Source: Centropus unirufus
Lineage: Eukaryota; Chordata; Aves; Cuculiformes; Centropidae
Reading direction: 5' to 3'
Length of the DNA stretch: 64,000 bases
NCBI GenBank assembly: GCA_013397695.1
Contig: VYZI01000207.1
Coordinates: forward strand, 459,100-523,099
How positions within the stretch are numbered: the first letter of the stretch is position 1; each line of letters opens with the position of its first letter. The notes under the pieces are model-generated. The model was not told the origin of the DNA and searched no databases. It worked only from the letters and a program-made list of their open reading frames with translations. Position numbers and translations under genes: made by a program. Positions 37,101-49,739 of the stretch are shown one piece after another.

Positions 37101-39235
37101 AATGTTGTGGAACTATTTGCAGTAAATCATGTTAACATCCTGGCTTTTCTTTAGAGAGATGCAGTGTGTTTTTCCATGTTCTTGGGTGCTGTGATTGCTT
37201 CTGATTTAATCCCATATTTTTCCTTTTAATCTCACTTCATATATCTTGTCTTCCCTCCTGTTCCCCACTTTGGTATTTGCACAGTTATGCTTTATGCCTG
37301 GCCAATTTTAAGCTAGAAAAGACACCTTCTTTTTGCTTCATGCAGTGACCTAGCTAACATAAGTACTTACTTTCTCCTCTATTGAAAATCCCCTGGCACT
37401 ATAAACCTCTTGGCACTGTAGACTTAGAAGAAAGCATCTGATTTCAAAGAGACTCAGTTCCATTCTGGAACTAATTATATCATTTACTTTATGGATTTTT
37501 TTTAATTGCTAGGTGTTTTAACTGGAAAATGCTGAATTTTGGAGAGCCACAAGGAACAGACACTGCTAACAGAATCTACTGGAGGTATTTTAGCCACCTA
37601 ATTAATTTTCAATAAATGCTTCCAATAGGCAATTTGCTTCTGGCCAAATGTAAATCAACTGGAGACAAATAGGGTTAAAATTAGAAATGTGTGATGGGGA
37701 CAATGTTTATGGACAAAATAACATGGCACTTCTAGAAGTAACTTGCTGACAGTAATAGAAAATTAGACCACACAGATGTTAACAAAAACCGAACATTGCG
37801 TGTCACATGGCCCCAGTAGAGTTCTCCAGCTGGACACACAACTGGGTTCCTATGTGTGGGTCTTACCACACAAGGCCTGCTTATCCTTAATCATCCCTTG
37901 GTATGGATTGGGCATAACATGGCCTCAGTTCTCCTCTGTCTGCCATGCTTTCTGAGGTGCCTTTTCACTGCTCTGTTTGGCAAAAAATAGGCCTTATTGT
38001 CCACTTGAAACCTCCATAAAGCCTTAAAGCCACTCCTGTTAGAATGAATATCCGCTGTGTAGGTTTAAGCTTTTATATTCCCTAGTAGTAGAGGTTGTAC
38101 TTACAGAGGCAGATAATAGCTAAAACATTGAAACTGATTAATAAAATTTTTAAATTATGTTAACTAACAACACTACTAATCTATATCAGCTTCAGAGAGC
38201 AATATAGATTCTTTTAAAAAATTAACACTTCTTGCATATTTGCTTTTAAGTTTCCTCATGTCTCTCACATTCTCCTCACTCAGAGGTTTCTGATTCTAGG
38301 AAAAATCTCCTTCTCCTCCAGAAAATGAAGTCAATATCTGACCCTCCCTAAAGGTCTAGTAAGTGATTCTTTTTATAACTTACATTCTCCCATTCCTTAT
38401 GGCTCTTGGACAGGTCTGTCAAATGGCCAAGGTCCCATGAGGTAACATTCTTCACAAGTACCTTCCTGCCCTTAAATTCAAACTATAAAAAGTTAGTATG
38501 ACCTGGGCAAAAGCAGATTCTTCATCCACAGAAATTGTCATATGAAAAGAGGATCATTACAGTCTGTATTATAGGTCTTATAGGTCATTCACATTTATAA
38601 TTTAGAACTAATTAAACAACTTGTTAATTGCTACTGAATGTGCCTGTGAGCTGTGGGTACTGCAAGAACCTTCAGAACAGATATCAGATACTGTACTAAC
38701 AGGGAAATCTCTCAAAGGTGCCATTCATGGGCAGAGGAGCATCAGTAGTAATAAGATACAGTAGAGCTGCAGTGACTTTACTGACCTGAAAAATAGGCCA
38801 CAGATGATAACTGTGTAGTAGGGGACGTGACAAACATAGGCTGCTATTAAATAAATGGAAGGACAAATGACCTTTGGAGGCATGTGCTTACCACTCTAGA
38901 AAGAAGCTTGCTTAAATCCTTAGCATTATCTGGAATCAAAAGTCAATGACTTGAGCTTGGAGCTTGTATAAACTTATTTAAAAACGAAGGTGATAAAGTG
39001 AACTCTTACAATTCTGGCATTTTCTTAGCCTGTGTAACTGAAAAAGTTGCTCACATGGTATAAGCATTTTCCTAGGTTTTAGTGGATTTGGGTCTGGCCA
39101 TGCTTTATAGATAGGAACCCTGTCATGTTCAGGAAAAGGGCTTGGGAGCAAAATTTTTAGTTGCTCGCACAATAGCTTTTAACACCATAAAATCATGAGG
39201 GGGTCTGAAAAATGTTGTTCGCCTTTTTGAAGTCC
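34110..39235. other. Unannotated, AT-rich stretch
   Basis: It includes a very AT-rich block at about 34970-35150. The 37490-37800 segment is repeat-free and rich in TAAT, ATTA and CAAT words. No gene or identifiable repeat was seen. Frames on both strands are short and unsupported. Confidence 0.4.
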
Positions 39236-39237
39236 CA

Positions 39238-39723
39238 CAAAGTTTATTTCTGTCACTTTATTTTCCGTGATGGCTAGTGCGTGGAAAATGGCAACATATC
39301 AGACTCCATTCCTGTCTCAAGCAGCCCCAAACAAGGTTGTGTGCTGGCTCCCATGCCGGTTTCCTTCTTTTTCTTGGCTGTGCTGGCAGAGGCATTTTGC
39401 TGACATTGAGAGAGGAATATTTATTTAGTTCCATACTAATGGAAAGTTCTTCCATCCAGTGCGGCTCATCAGAGATCTTCTTTTTTTCAAGTGATTTAAT
39501 GCCGGTAACCTCTTCATCTGAAGACATTTGCTTAAGCAGTGACCATTTTGCTGAGCAGCCAGTCGAGTTAGGTTCATGACTGAACAACAGTATGTTCATA
39601 TCCATCCTGTTCCAGCTTCTCTCTGGCCTGGAAGAGCTTTGCTGATTAGTAAGAATGCTGTCACAGAAACTGCTGATGAGATTAGCCCTTGCACGGCTTT
39701 GCAATTTGGCTGTGGTCACACCT
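39238..39723 (-). CDS. Candidate terminal coding exon, product not recognised
   Basis: On the minus strand a pyrimidine-rich acceptor (TTTGTTCTACAG, AG at 39724-39725) leads into a frame open for about 155 codons. The TAA stop is at 39258-39260. One AATAAA overlaps the stop and a second lies at 39243-39248, so the layout would suit a last exon with an unusually short 3' UTR. The translated part is hydrophilic in the middle, with an acidic SSDEEVTG block and a basic PRKRRKP block that could be a nuclear localisation signal. No known domain was recognised. Open frames of this length are expected about once by chance in a window of this size, so the splice and poly(A) context is the main support. 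It may be a pseudogene or chance. Confidence 0.28.
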
Positions 39724-40347
39724 CTGTAGAACAAAGTTGTGAAACTATGCAGTAATAATAATATCTGTTAAAGTATCCAGCTCATTCTACTCCTTCCTGG
39801 TTCTAAGACATGCGTAACATACTGTTGCTCCGTCAAAATCCTGAAGCCCATACAGCCTGCATGTTCTCATTTGGCTTGTTTTTAAGATTAGATGGTAGGT
39901 TGAAAAACCTACTACCCAAATCTTTGTATATTGACAAGCTTTTCTCCTTGAGAGTTGAAAATGTTTGGGCAATTTGTTATATGGCTAGAAAATGCTTAAG
40001 GAAATACTTCATGATTAACAAAACCAAACCAGCTGTTGCCATTTTGCTGGGATAATGCAAATCCAGCTAGAAAGTGAGCTGGATTGACCCCCCAGCCCCA
40101 AGGAGGCAGCAGGCCACAACAGAGCAGGGAAGTGGTGTACGTGTCTTTATTCTATATCCAGCTGTTCTTAAGACTTTTGTCTAGCTCTGATTTCTAACAT
40201 ATCTATCCAAATTGCACATTTTCTGGATTCATATATACTGGAATCAGCATGAATCTTCAGAATTTTTTATAAGATAACAAGAAAGGTAGGTAAGATCTGA
40301 ATTTAAAAAAATCGTGCAGATTGTCACCAAATTTCATTATAAACAGG

Positions 40348-40381
40348 TATTCTAGAGGGCTATTCTAGAGGGCTTCTAGAG
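40348..40381 (+). repeat. 13-bp tandem duplication plus partial third copy
   Basis: TATTCTAGAGGGC occurs twice exactly, followed by TTCTAGAG. Directly after it lies a hairpin with 8-bp arms (AGAACACC at 40380-40387, GGTGTTCT at 40395-40402) and a 7-nt loop. Confidence 0.88.
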
Positions 40382-41028
40382 AACACCAGAGAGAGGTGTT
40401 CTAAAGTAGTTTAAATATGGATAAAGGAACTAACTGGCTAAAAGAGGTTTTGTTGAGATGAGGGCAAATTCTCAGCTAACATAAATCTCTGTAGCTCTGC
40501 TAACGTCAATGGAGCTGGGCCTTTTTATACTAGCTGGTGGTTCAGCCCATAATACTGTCCTTTTCACTCCATCTTTAATTATGAGTCATGTTTTTTAAAC
40601 TTAACAGACAAACAAACAATTCTGTACTTGAAATTGTGTCTAATCGTGCATTTAAGGGTTGCAGGAAGAAAGAGCGGTAAATGTAAAGATCAGTATGAGA
40701 ATCTGATTCTGTAAGGTGTTTAAAACATGGTTTTCTGCTGTATCATGAAATTGATTAATTAACCCTGAATCTCATTTAATAATCTAGACTCCAGCAATCA
40801 TTGACATGTTCCAGGAATTCTGACTTTATGACCCATTTACCTACAACAGCAAATTACATTTGTCATGTTTTAGATTAAATGATTGTATTTTCACTGCTAA
40901 AGAACTGTTGGTCACAACATCAGAGAGTTGACTCAATTTTGTATAACAGAGTCCTGACTTTTGTAGAACAGTCTTTCTATTCCTAGAATTCTATTAAGAA
41001 AAATGATGGCATGTTTTCCTTAAGCTCG

Positions 41029-41045
41029 GTACTACCCGGTAGTAC
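41029..41045. other. Near-perfect 17-bp palindrome with central CpG
   Basis: GTACTACC and GGTAGTAC flank a single C. It sits in repeat-free AT-rich DNA (40590-41130) that looks like a conserved non-coding element. It could be a dimeric factor site, but this is unproven. Confidence 0.55.
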
Positions 41046-41197
41046 ATGCTAGTTAATAAGGGACTTGGAAATTGCTGGAAATATTTTGCTTTTTAATTTA
41101 TGGACATTCAATACAGTGCTGAATCCATACATTGCCTTTAAATCTAAAAAGCACAACAAAACTCTCTGCATTTTCTACATTATCCTAGATGTATTTA

Positions 41198-41435
41198 ATT
41201 AGCAGCAAAGTACAAGGCTGGGAGCCAGGAGGTCTGGGTTGTAACTGCCATGGGGACCCTTTGCAAGCCTTGCCTTGTCTTGCCTGTCACCTGGGAATAA
41301 CAGTCTCTCCAGGGAAGGTTTGCCACAATGGAACTTAGTTTACTGATGTTTTTAAAGCACTGTAAAGGACTGAAATGGGGGGCACAGGAGAAATGAGAAC
41401 TGTGTGGAACTATTGTACATCCTGGTGCCCTGGTA
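41198..41435 (+). mobile_element. MIR-type tRNA-derived SINE relic
   Basis: AAGGCTGGGAGCCAGGAGGT followed by CTGGGTTGTAACTGCC matches the head phrase 'CTGGGAGTCAGGAGACCTGGGTTCTAATCCC' of amniote tRNA-derived SINEs. Further on, TTTTTAAAGCACTGTAAAGG matches the 'TGTAAAGCACTTTGAGAT' part of the same class. The last portion (AATGAGAACTGTGTGGAACT) may be the eroded tail. Age and exact family cannot be fixed without alignment. Confidence 0.55.
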
Positions 41436-43959
41436 ACAGTTAATGATGGACACATTTCAGAAAGTTGCTAGAATAGCATAGAAAGCTGTGTATTTGAGTA
41501 CATACAAAACTTAAAGCCTACTCCTGCTGAAATCAATAGAGGTCATATGCAAAACTTAATGAAAGCAAGACCAGTGCGTGTTCTGGGTCTGTGTCAAAAA
41601 AAGTACATGTTCACATAAAATTATCTCACCAGAACCGCCTCTATCACATTGAACTAGAAAGTGCAAAAAAGAGGGAAGTGAGAAATGCATCTTTTTCAAT
41701 TAAATGGAATTTTGCTTTTAGTTTCAAGAAAGGTTCTTCTTGAATGCTCCGCACAGATTTGTTTTACTTTGCTGTTGCCAGATTTCTTGGGCTACTGCCC
41801 GCCATAATTAATTTGAGCTCTCCTGTCATGATTAAACATGGTAAGTGAATGAATGAAGAAGGAAAATGCATGTGTCTATAAATCACAGCAGATTGCCAGT
41901 TGTTCTCCATTTTCTTCCTCTTCCTTCTCCTCTCCCCACACTGATGAACAGTGCTGTTTCCTGTTTGCTTCACTCCAGTGGTGGTGTGGTCTGATCCTGC
42001 CTTTCTAACCACTGAGTCTATAAAAGCATCTCTCTTGTTCTGCTAAGTGGTTCTTGTTTCTGGGGAGAGCTTGAGCTGGCCCTGCTCTAACACTGAGGTG
42101 AGTCAAATCCAGTGGCCTCCCTTAAAGTTGATGGGGCAGGTCCACATTAACGTGGAAAAAAAAAAGTAATGATATTTTAGTTTGACATTTCAGCCTCAGT
42201 CACATGCAGAATGCCATGAAATTACATATAGCCATTCTCTATTACACGAGCAATGGTTCCTACCCTAAAGAGTCTTTAACCTCATAGATAGTGGAGAAAA
42301 ATGGACAGAAAGTGGGTGGTACATTTTATCCCTGACTGATGAAGATAAAGAAACAGTCTGTGCCGCTGGGAGCTGTTCCTTTCTTTGGAAGAAGGTCACA
42401 AAAATGATAAGCAAAACACTGAAAAAAGTCTAATTCACCCAGGTAAAACTAGATCTCTTTTGTTTTGTCCCAAAGTGTTTCATTATAATCATAAACTATA
42501 AGGTGTTAAAGGGGTTAACAGGCTCTCAACTCATTGTCAAGTAATTATCTTTAAGGTGTTGTCATCACATACTAATCGCTGGGTTAATGCCAGTTCCACC
42601 ACTGGGAGGTGCCCAACCCCAGGGTGACCTTCTCTCACCTAACAGATGCTTACTTCATTAACTTCAACCATCACTTGCACAAAAAAACGCTTTTAGGAAC
42701 TTTCATCTTTTTTAAAAGGGCAGGGGAAAAACCCTAATAAACTGGTAGCCTGGTTAGCAGTAGGGGATAGCTTTAGCTTAAGGCACCATGGGTGGCTAAG
42801 ATGTATGAGAAACAGATGTAAGGCCTTTGGTGATAGGTCTGCACTTTCTATTTATTGACAAATGAAATCGGCAATAGCAGGCAATTAAAAGCCAATGATT
42901 GCACACGACCAGTGCAAGCTGTAACAGCAGAGAGGAAAGAAAAGCAACAATGCTGCGCAGCTCAGCTCGTTCTGGGCCAAGTGACATTGATTTGGGAAGC
43001 AAACCTGTGATTTCTTTGTAAAGAAAATGTTTTGACTTTAAAGCGAAAGCGGTTTGATTGTTGTTCTTGCTTTTGTGTTCTGTTTTTCCCCACGTGCTGC
43101 CTGGTTACAAGGCACTTTCCATCTGTCTTACTCTGGTTTTCTTTATGGGGTTCAAAGAGAAGGATTGATATTGGCTTTAATGGATGGAATGAATCAGAAA
43201 GAAAATCAAAGGTGCATGGGCAGCAAATAGACAGCCCTTTCTTGCTGTGACTGAATATGTCAGTGATTTGACACCAAACTGCAAGTCTGATAACCTCTTT
43301 ACATGTCAACATTTTGTTAACAGGCAGTTGAGCCCTAGACACGAAAAGATCATTCAAAAGCTGGCACTCAACTTCTCTAAAGAGAGAAATTTATGCCCTT
43401 TTTTACTAATCTTCTGTCCTCAGGAAATAAGCCTGCAAGATAATTTATCTCCTGAAGAGCTCGAGGAGTGTGTTCTGCTTGTAGGCTGACCTCCTGATCC
43501 CAGAATGTACAGATAGGTAATGCAGGGAAGAGGATATCTTCTTTGTAGGCATTTTAACAGCCATTTTATACTCAGACTTTGGATAACACCTACTTTTCAC
43601 TTAATATGATGAAGGTGCAAATCCATAGGTCTAATTTAAATGCACCTTTATTCTACAAACTATAATTTTCCAGCAGAGGCAAAGGGAAAACCAGCTCACC
43701 CTCCCAGGATGATGTTACAGCCGAACAGAATCTCATTAAAAATCAATTCCTCATGTCCATAAAACAAGTTTATTTTATCTTGTGGGAGCCTGCTGTTAGC
43801 ACTCTCACAGTCCCATTGTGTGGAATTCTTGCCTCTAGTTGTATGCCAAGCTGCACAGTGTACCATTAACGAGTTTCAATTTTATGCTAAGCTTTTCAAT
43901 ATTTTTGGTGTCATTTACTGCAGGTTATTTTGCCAGCATGTGGTGTCTTATAACATATG

Positions 43960-44200
43960 TTATTAATAGTGATGACATGTTTAGGTTCTGAAGGTTTAAA
44001 CAAGACCTCCAATATTTACATTCATAAAACTGGGAAATGATGAGAGCGAAACTGTGATTGGCCACCAAAGGCTCCAGCTGCGCAGGTATTCATCCTAACC
44101 CTTGCAGGTCAAGGCTTGCGAGCCAACTGTTACAAAAACATAACGCAAAACACATTTTATAAGCACCACAAGACAAGTCGATACATGTTAATTATCTATT
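43960..44200. promoter_or_regulatory. Putative conserved non-coding element
   Basis: The segment is repeat-free and dense in candidate sites: TGATTGGCC (inverted CCAAT, about 44055-44063), TTTACATTCATAAA, TAACATATGTTA (a short palindrome around CATATG) and TTAATTATC near the right end. The call rests on motif density and the absence of repeats only. Confidence 0.22.
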
Positions 44201-47200
44201 AATCTGCCCTTTTTGCAGAGGGTGGTAGGAAGCACGTGTGTTTGGCCTTGTGCTTTGCAGTATCCCGTATACCCCCGAGTCCACGGGGATGGTCACATCC
44301 TTGCCTGGGTGATCAAGGGAGTTTCAAGGGCTCAGGTGCTCCAGGGAGTTAACCAGGCTTACCACCACAGTCAAGCAGTGCTTCCTCAATGAGGGGACAC
44401 TTTTAACCCACAACAAAGGCAACATATCACATGTTCACTTGCATCTCAATAGAAGAGGTTCCAGTAAATGCATTTTAGGTCTTTTCTGTAACAGATTAAA
44501 AAGATGCACATGGTCAGCGACTACTTTTTTGTGGATCTGTGGTAATTTAAACAGCTACAACCTGATTGTATTTCTGGGCCTTTCATCTACAGGCTTTTAC
44601 ATCTCTCTATCTCTGTTCCATTTGAAAAATAATATTTGGGATTTTTTTTAGGCACTAATACAATTAATAAAGAATGATCACACAGTAATTTAGAAACAAC
44701 ACTTTTAAAGCTGAAAGAAAACGTGATATGCTCAAAGTTTTTGCCAATCTTGCCTATGTGTCTATGTATTTGGGGAAGAGGGATGTGCTGCAGTCCTAAG
44801 CACCAGACATGATTAGGATCATTCGTCAAGGTTGACTACACTGTAAATTACAGGGAGGAAAGAATGGGTGATGCTTTGTGGTGCCAGGAAATGATTCAAC
44901 TCTAGGAAGGATAAATGCAGAGTCTTAAACGAATTGTTTATAAGTATTGTATTTAGCAATAGCAGCAGAAAGAGTCTTGTTTTGTAGTTCTGGTAGACCT
45001 AAAATTCCAAAGCTAGGATTTTCCAAAGAATGCTTCCAGTCTTATTTGGGCAACCAACAACTATTGACTTTGTTTGCTTTATTAAGCTTTCCTTAGAAAT
45101 TCCAGTGACAACACTAGAGGTTTTGGTTCACTAAAAATGCAAGTATGGAAAACTGCAGCTTAAAGTGCTGCTTCCGAGGAACAGCACAGAGTTTCTGTGT
45201 TTGTGACAGGTACAGCCATCAGGGAACTGGTGGTCACAAGCACACCTATGGGCCCCGATGCTGAACTTCTCATATATTTAACAGAACTAGGCATGGGTAT
45301 GGGACCTCATGGGAGAAGACCATCCTTCACTCTTCTTGCTTGGCACAATAGTATCCTTGAGGGCATCATCTATTTATTCAGAGCATTGAACAAATAGAAT
45401 GTATTGAGCAAGGAATAAGCTGATGATTTGTCCAGATCAGAAAGGTTTCAAAATGCCTTCTTTTGTAAATGTCCTCTTTTTCAGAATGTAACAAAACATG
45501 TGGCACTCAGATATCAAGCACAAGATTTTCGTGCATTAAAATCTCAGTTGTATTTATTGTATAAGCCCTGGCAAGATAGAAATGTCACTATGCACCTTCA
45601 GTCCAGACAAGGGCAATGGCACCTACATGTAAAGAGGCCTTGAAACCAAATAATCTGTACACTACATCATTGCTTCATAAGTTTTCCTAACCTAGGAAGT
45701 ATCTGTGGACCTTCTCTTATCCCACTGTTGTCTGGTGGCTGGGGGTGGCAAGTGAAGGACTGAGCAATTGTTGTGCTTTATGTAACAGTGCTGTTATTTG
45801 CTGCAATCTCAAATGCTTGAATGAAGACACAGATAATAAAAATTACAACATGACCTCATGCTGGCATCTCTGAAATGGATGGTCACAGAGCACAGCCAGG
45901 AGCTCTGTGACATGTCACTTGTTTGGACCACCACAGTGCCCAAGGCCTCTGTTTCTTAAACCTCTCTGGGCGTAGGAGATGTTCTGGTTAGTCAATTCAT
46001 TTTATTTTCCCATTATTTTGAATTGAAATTCTACAATAAACCCAGTGATAAAATACAGCTGAAATTATCCTTTTGGTGGTGGATAAGGGAACAAACAAAA
46101 TTAGGTAATACATCACATTTCCCACGCCTGTATTTTTGGCTTCCATTCACCCAAGAAAACTTTGGAAAATATTAGGGAATTTCAATCAAATCTGGCAAAC
46201 GGGAAGAAAATTCAAAGTAGGGATTCAGAGAGGATTCCTACAGGTTTTATAGAAACAGGTAAAGGAAACAGATAGAAATGTATGCCTGCTCTGCTGCATT
46301 AATAGAAATGGGAAATACATGAGAAACTGTCATACTGAAGATGGCAAAAACAGGAGAAGTCTCTGCTGGAGCTTATCTTGTATTAGACACACAGGATGCT
46401 CCAAGCATGAGCCACAAGAAACCCAGCTTCACTAGTTACACTGTTCACCAAACCCTCTGATTTTAGATCCCCACCCCTAGAAATTATAATTCAATTTTAA
46501 TTCAGCCTAATAAGAAAGTGCCTACAAATTGAAACACTTGCAGTATGGTCAGGACAGCAAAGAGTGTTTTTATTTTGTTTAAAAGGCTTCTTTTTATGAC
46601 CGCCACAACGTTCCTTCAAAGGTTATGCACAGATGAAATCATTTGTTCTTCAGTTTCTTGAATTGAAGAAAAGCCATCAATTTTTTGTTTTCATTTAGTA
46701 GTTAGTGAATTTCAAAATAATATTCATTGCAGTTTTTCAAGCAAATGAACGAGTTAGGCATGTATCTCCTGCTGGCTTTCAGTTGGAACTCAACAATTCA
46801 CTGTCATATTTTTACTTAAAAAATCTCCCCCACCAATGTGCAAGTATTCATTTAGGCAGGACTGATTTTGTATAGAAGGAAGTGCCAGAACATTAACAGA
46901 ACTTGCAAATAACACAGAGCTCAGCTGGGTGGTGAACAAGGTCCTGTCTTACCATGCTCTAGCACTCTTGCAACAGCTAATCTCAGATTTAGGCACGCAA
47001 CACTAGGAGTGCAAGCCTGACAAAGGCAGCTGGTGATTTTTGTTTTGGTTTTTTTACCTCCTTCTCTTAAAAGCCTTCTGGCTGGGGAGAATTTCACAGT
47101 AAAACCCCCTGCAGACAGTGGCTGTAAAGTAGTTGGTTGGAAAATTTTGGAGAACCAGGATGTTCTGATGTTCATTATTGACCCTGCTGGTGCGTGCTTT

Positions 47201-48379
47201 ATTCATGCTTTGGGGAGCTGTCATCGCCTCAGTACAGCATCCCTTAAAGGTCACCCTTGGGACTTCTCAGATTTTTAAGATTCCTCAGATTTCTCCAGTT
47301 CATCTGATAACAAAAAGGTGGGAAGAGCACAGTGTGTTGCCTGCCACAAGTGAGGCAGGGCAGGGCACAGGGAAGCTTGACATGTACTCAAGCGTGCCAG
47401 CTGCTGCTGGGGCCAGGAGTGTGGGCCCCTATGCAGGATCTGGCTCTCCTGGAACCTTTCATCAGATTAGGATACTTTACCTCTGAAATGGGAGTTACTG
47501 GTCCAGCACCTGAGAAGCACAGGACCAGTGTATTTCCTTTCTCCTTGCCTAAATCTGCCATTTCCTAAGGTTCTAACCTTGCAGTTCACTGCTCTGAGGC
47601 TAAGGGGTGGTGGAAGCACACAGAAAGTCAGATTTTGCAGCAGATTCTAAATGCAATTATTGCTTTGAAGTCATTACTATAATCAACACTAAACTTTACA
47701 GCCTCAGGTGCACATCCCTGTGCACCTTAGTTTTGTGTGCTTTTTATGGGGATCAAGGCAGGGTTCTTGGAGGTCTGGCTCTTTTTTACTCTTATTGTCT
47801 GTGTCTTCTCAGGATTTGGGGGCCTTTTCTGCTCCTCTTTTGCTGAGTTTCTTTATCTCACCTGGATCTTGCAATTAACAAATATCCTTCTATTATGAAA
47901 GCATGCCCCCATCTCATCTTTCCCACAGAGGGCATCCTTCCCAGGACATACAGTTCCTTTGATCCCTTCGTTTTCTATTTCCCATCACTGCTTTCTGCAA
48001 TAGCCTCTCCTGTTAGGTGATCCCATGAGCCTCCAAAGTGATTGAAATCCCTCCCTGATGACCAGCATCTCAGTTCTCTTCCATCCGTGTCCTTTACGCA
48101 TTTACCAGACTTAATAAATGAAATCATAAACTTCTTTTTGTTCAAGGCTGTTGGATTTGAACAAGCTATTGGTAATTTTAATGACCTTTTTTTTTTATTA
48201 CCCCTATGCAAAGGCACAGAAGGTTCTCTCATTTCTTCCTGTGGATTGTGGGACACTGTAAGCCAAAGGGAAAAAGATTGCTTGCTCAGAATGGAGTTTG
48301 TAGCCTCACAGACATGCAGAGGGAGTCCCCTGTAGCAAGCAGAATTCACAAGCTGTCTGTGAAGAGGTTGCCCAAATTG

Positions 48380-49030
48380 TCACTTAAGTTAACATGAATT
48401 TTTATAGTCTTTCCCTAGGAACATATTTCACTTTAACAAAATAAAAAGAATGTCCCCTAATCAAGCATTATTCTTTTACATTTACAGTTTGCCTGACATA
48501 CAGGAGTAATATTCCATGGTTTGCAACAACTTATAAGTTTATGACCCTTCTGTGGCAGATCAGACTAAATATAATTCATTCACAGCTACTTAGTGTTCTG
48601 GGAAATAAACCCCTGAACTTAAATAACTATTGTGTGACCTCTGTAAAATATTATTTATGGGTTAAGAACTATTATTATGTACATATCAAGATGTGCCAAA
48701 TGTTATAAAACAAACACTAGTCAGCAAATTGCACTGTTTACTGGCCCAGTCACTCATGGCTTGCTTTCTGGTTACAAATACCTGTAAATGAAGAAAACTG
48801 TTACTTGGCTGCCTTGGTAATTAGAATGAAGTTGATGTGGTGGACTGCGAAGAATTCAATATCAAATAATTCTCTGCCATAAACAGAAAGACAAAATATA
48901 GCTACGCCATCCATTTGACAAACATGTTTGTTTTTTTTCCATTAAAAAACATTGATTGCCTCACGGGTGCAGCCACTGTCAAAATCAGCAGGGAAATGAC
49001 AGCCATTCATCTGCTATTCCTTTTGTAACT
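48380..49030. promoter_or_regulatory. Putative conserved non-coding element
   Basis: About 650 bp of repeat-free AT-rich DNA, with many TTAAT, ATTATT and TGACAAAC-type words, a TAATTAGAATGAAG block and even composition. It has no long frame in any phase. It reads like deeply conserved developmental enhancer DNA, but conservation was not tested. Confidence 0.22.
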
Positions 49031-49317
49031 GTCAACTGAATGCAGGGAGAGAACTCCAAGCGTGCATGTGAGGCGTCCAAAAGAGAATTGCAGGTTCTGG
49101 TTTCGATATCTGCCAACCCTCAGGGGTTTTGGGGAGCATGTATGTGTTCATTGCCCTGCTTGTTCCTGGATATTTCACCTCTATCAGAAGACAACTTGCG
49201 CACAAGGCTTCTAAAATCTTTTACAGGCAGAGTTGTATAGACACATACATCAGAAATGTTCATGTTAGTCAAAACCGCATCATATAATTTTATGTGAGAT
49301 ATCTGTCACGGTTTATT

Positions 49318-49352
49318 TCCCCTTCCTCCTCCCTCCTCCTCCCCACCCTCCA
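49318..49352 (+). repeat. Polypyrimidine tract (CCT-rich)
   Basis: About 35 bp of almost pure C and T with repeated CCTCCT words. It is a candidate for triplex or S1-sensitive structure. Confidence 0.8.
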
Positions 49353-49739
49353 AAAAGACAGACAAAACAGTTTTGAATGAAAAATGAACCCCCACCTTGA
49401 TCTGGACAGGTTTTATAACACTTACATTTAATATTGCAGGATAAATCCTTATATCCCCAGTTCAAGAAAGCTTTCCAGCAATGTCAGCGGGGTTTAAATA
49501 ATTTCTGCAGTAAGGACAGAGGTAAGTACCTGCACACAGGTTTTCCTGGCTCTTAAATTAAGTCCAGTAGTACTCAGCTCCCTTCCATCCAACTTGCTCT
49601 TCAGACATCAGGGACAGTTTCAGGCATGTCAGGTAGGAAGCAAGTAATTAGTATGGAGAAGAAAAGAATATTTCAGCCCTCTGAAGAAGACTTTTCTGTT
49701 AACTCAGTTTTTTTTTCTTTGCTCCTTTTGCTACAAAAA

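Larger units (their letters stand above)
41436..49739. other. Unannotated stretch with CNE-like segments
   Basis: No gene was recognised. Two repeat-free, motif-dense segments stand out (43960-44200 and 48380-49030). A pyrimidine tract lies at about 49318-49352. Frames such as 43247-43489 (+) end in an open part after an acceptor-like tract but have no recognisable domain. Confidence 0.4.

Noticed and set aside
43247..43489. 80-codon plus-strand frame ending EISLQDNLSPEELEECVLLV after an acceptor-like CTTCTGTCCTCAG
   Set aside because: Protein-like end, but only one weak donor (CTTGTAGGC) and no phase-compatible neighbour found.
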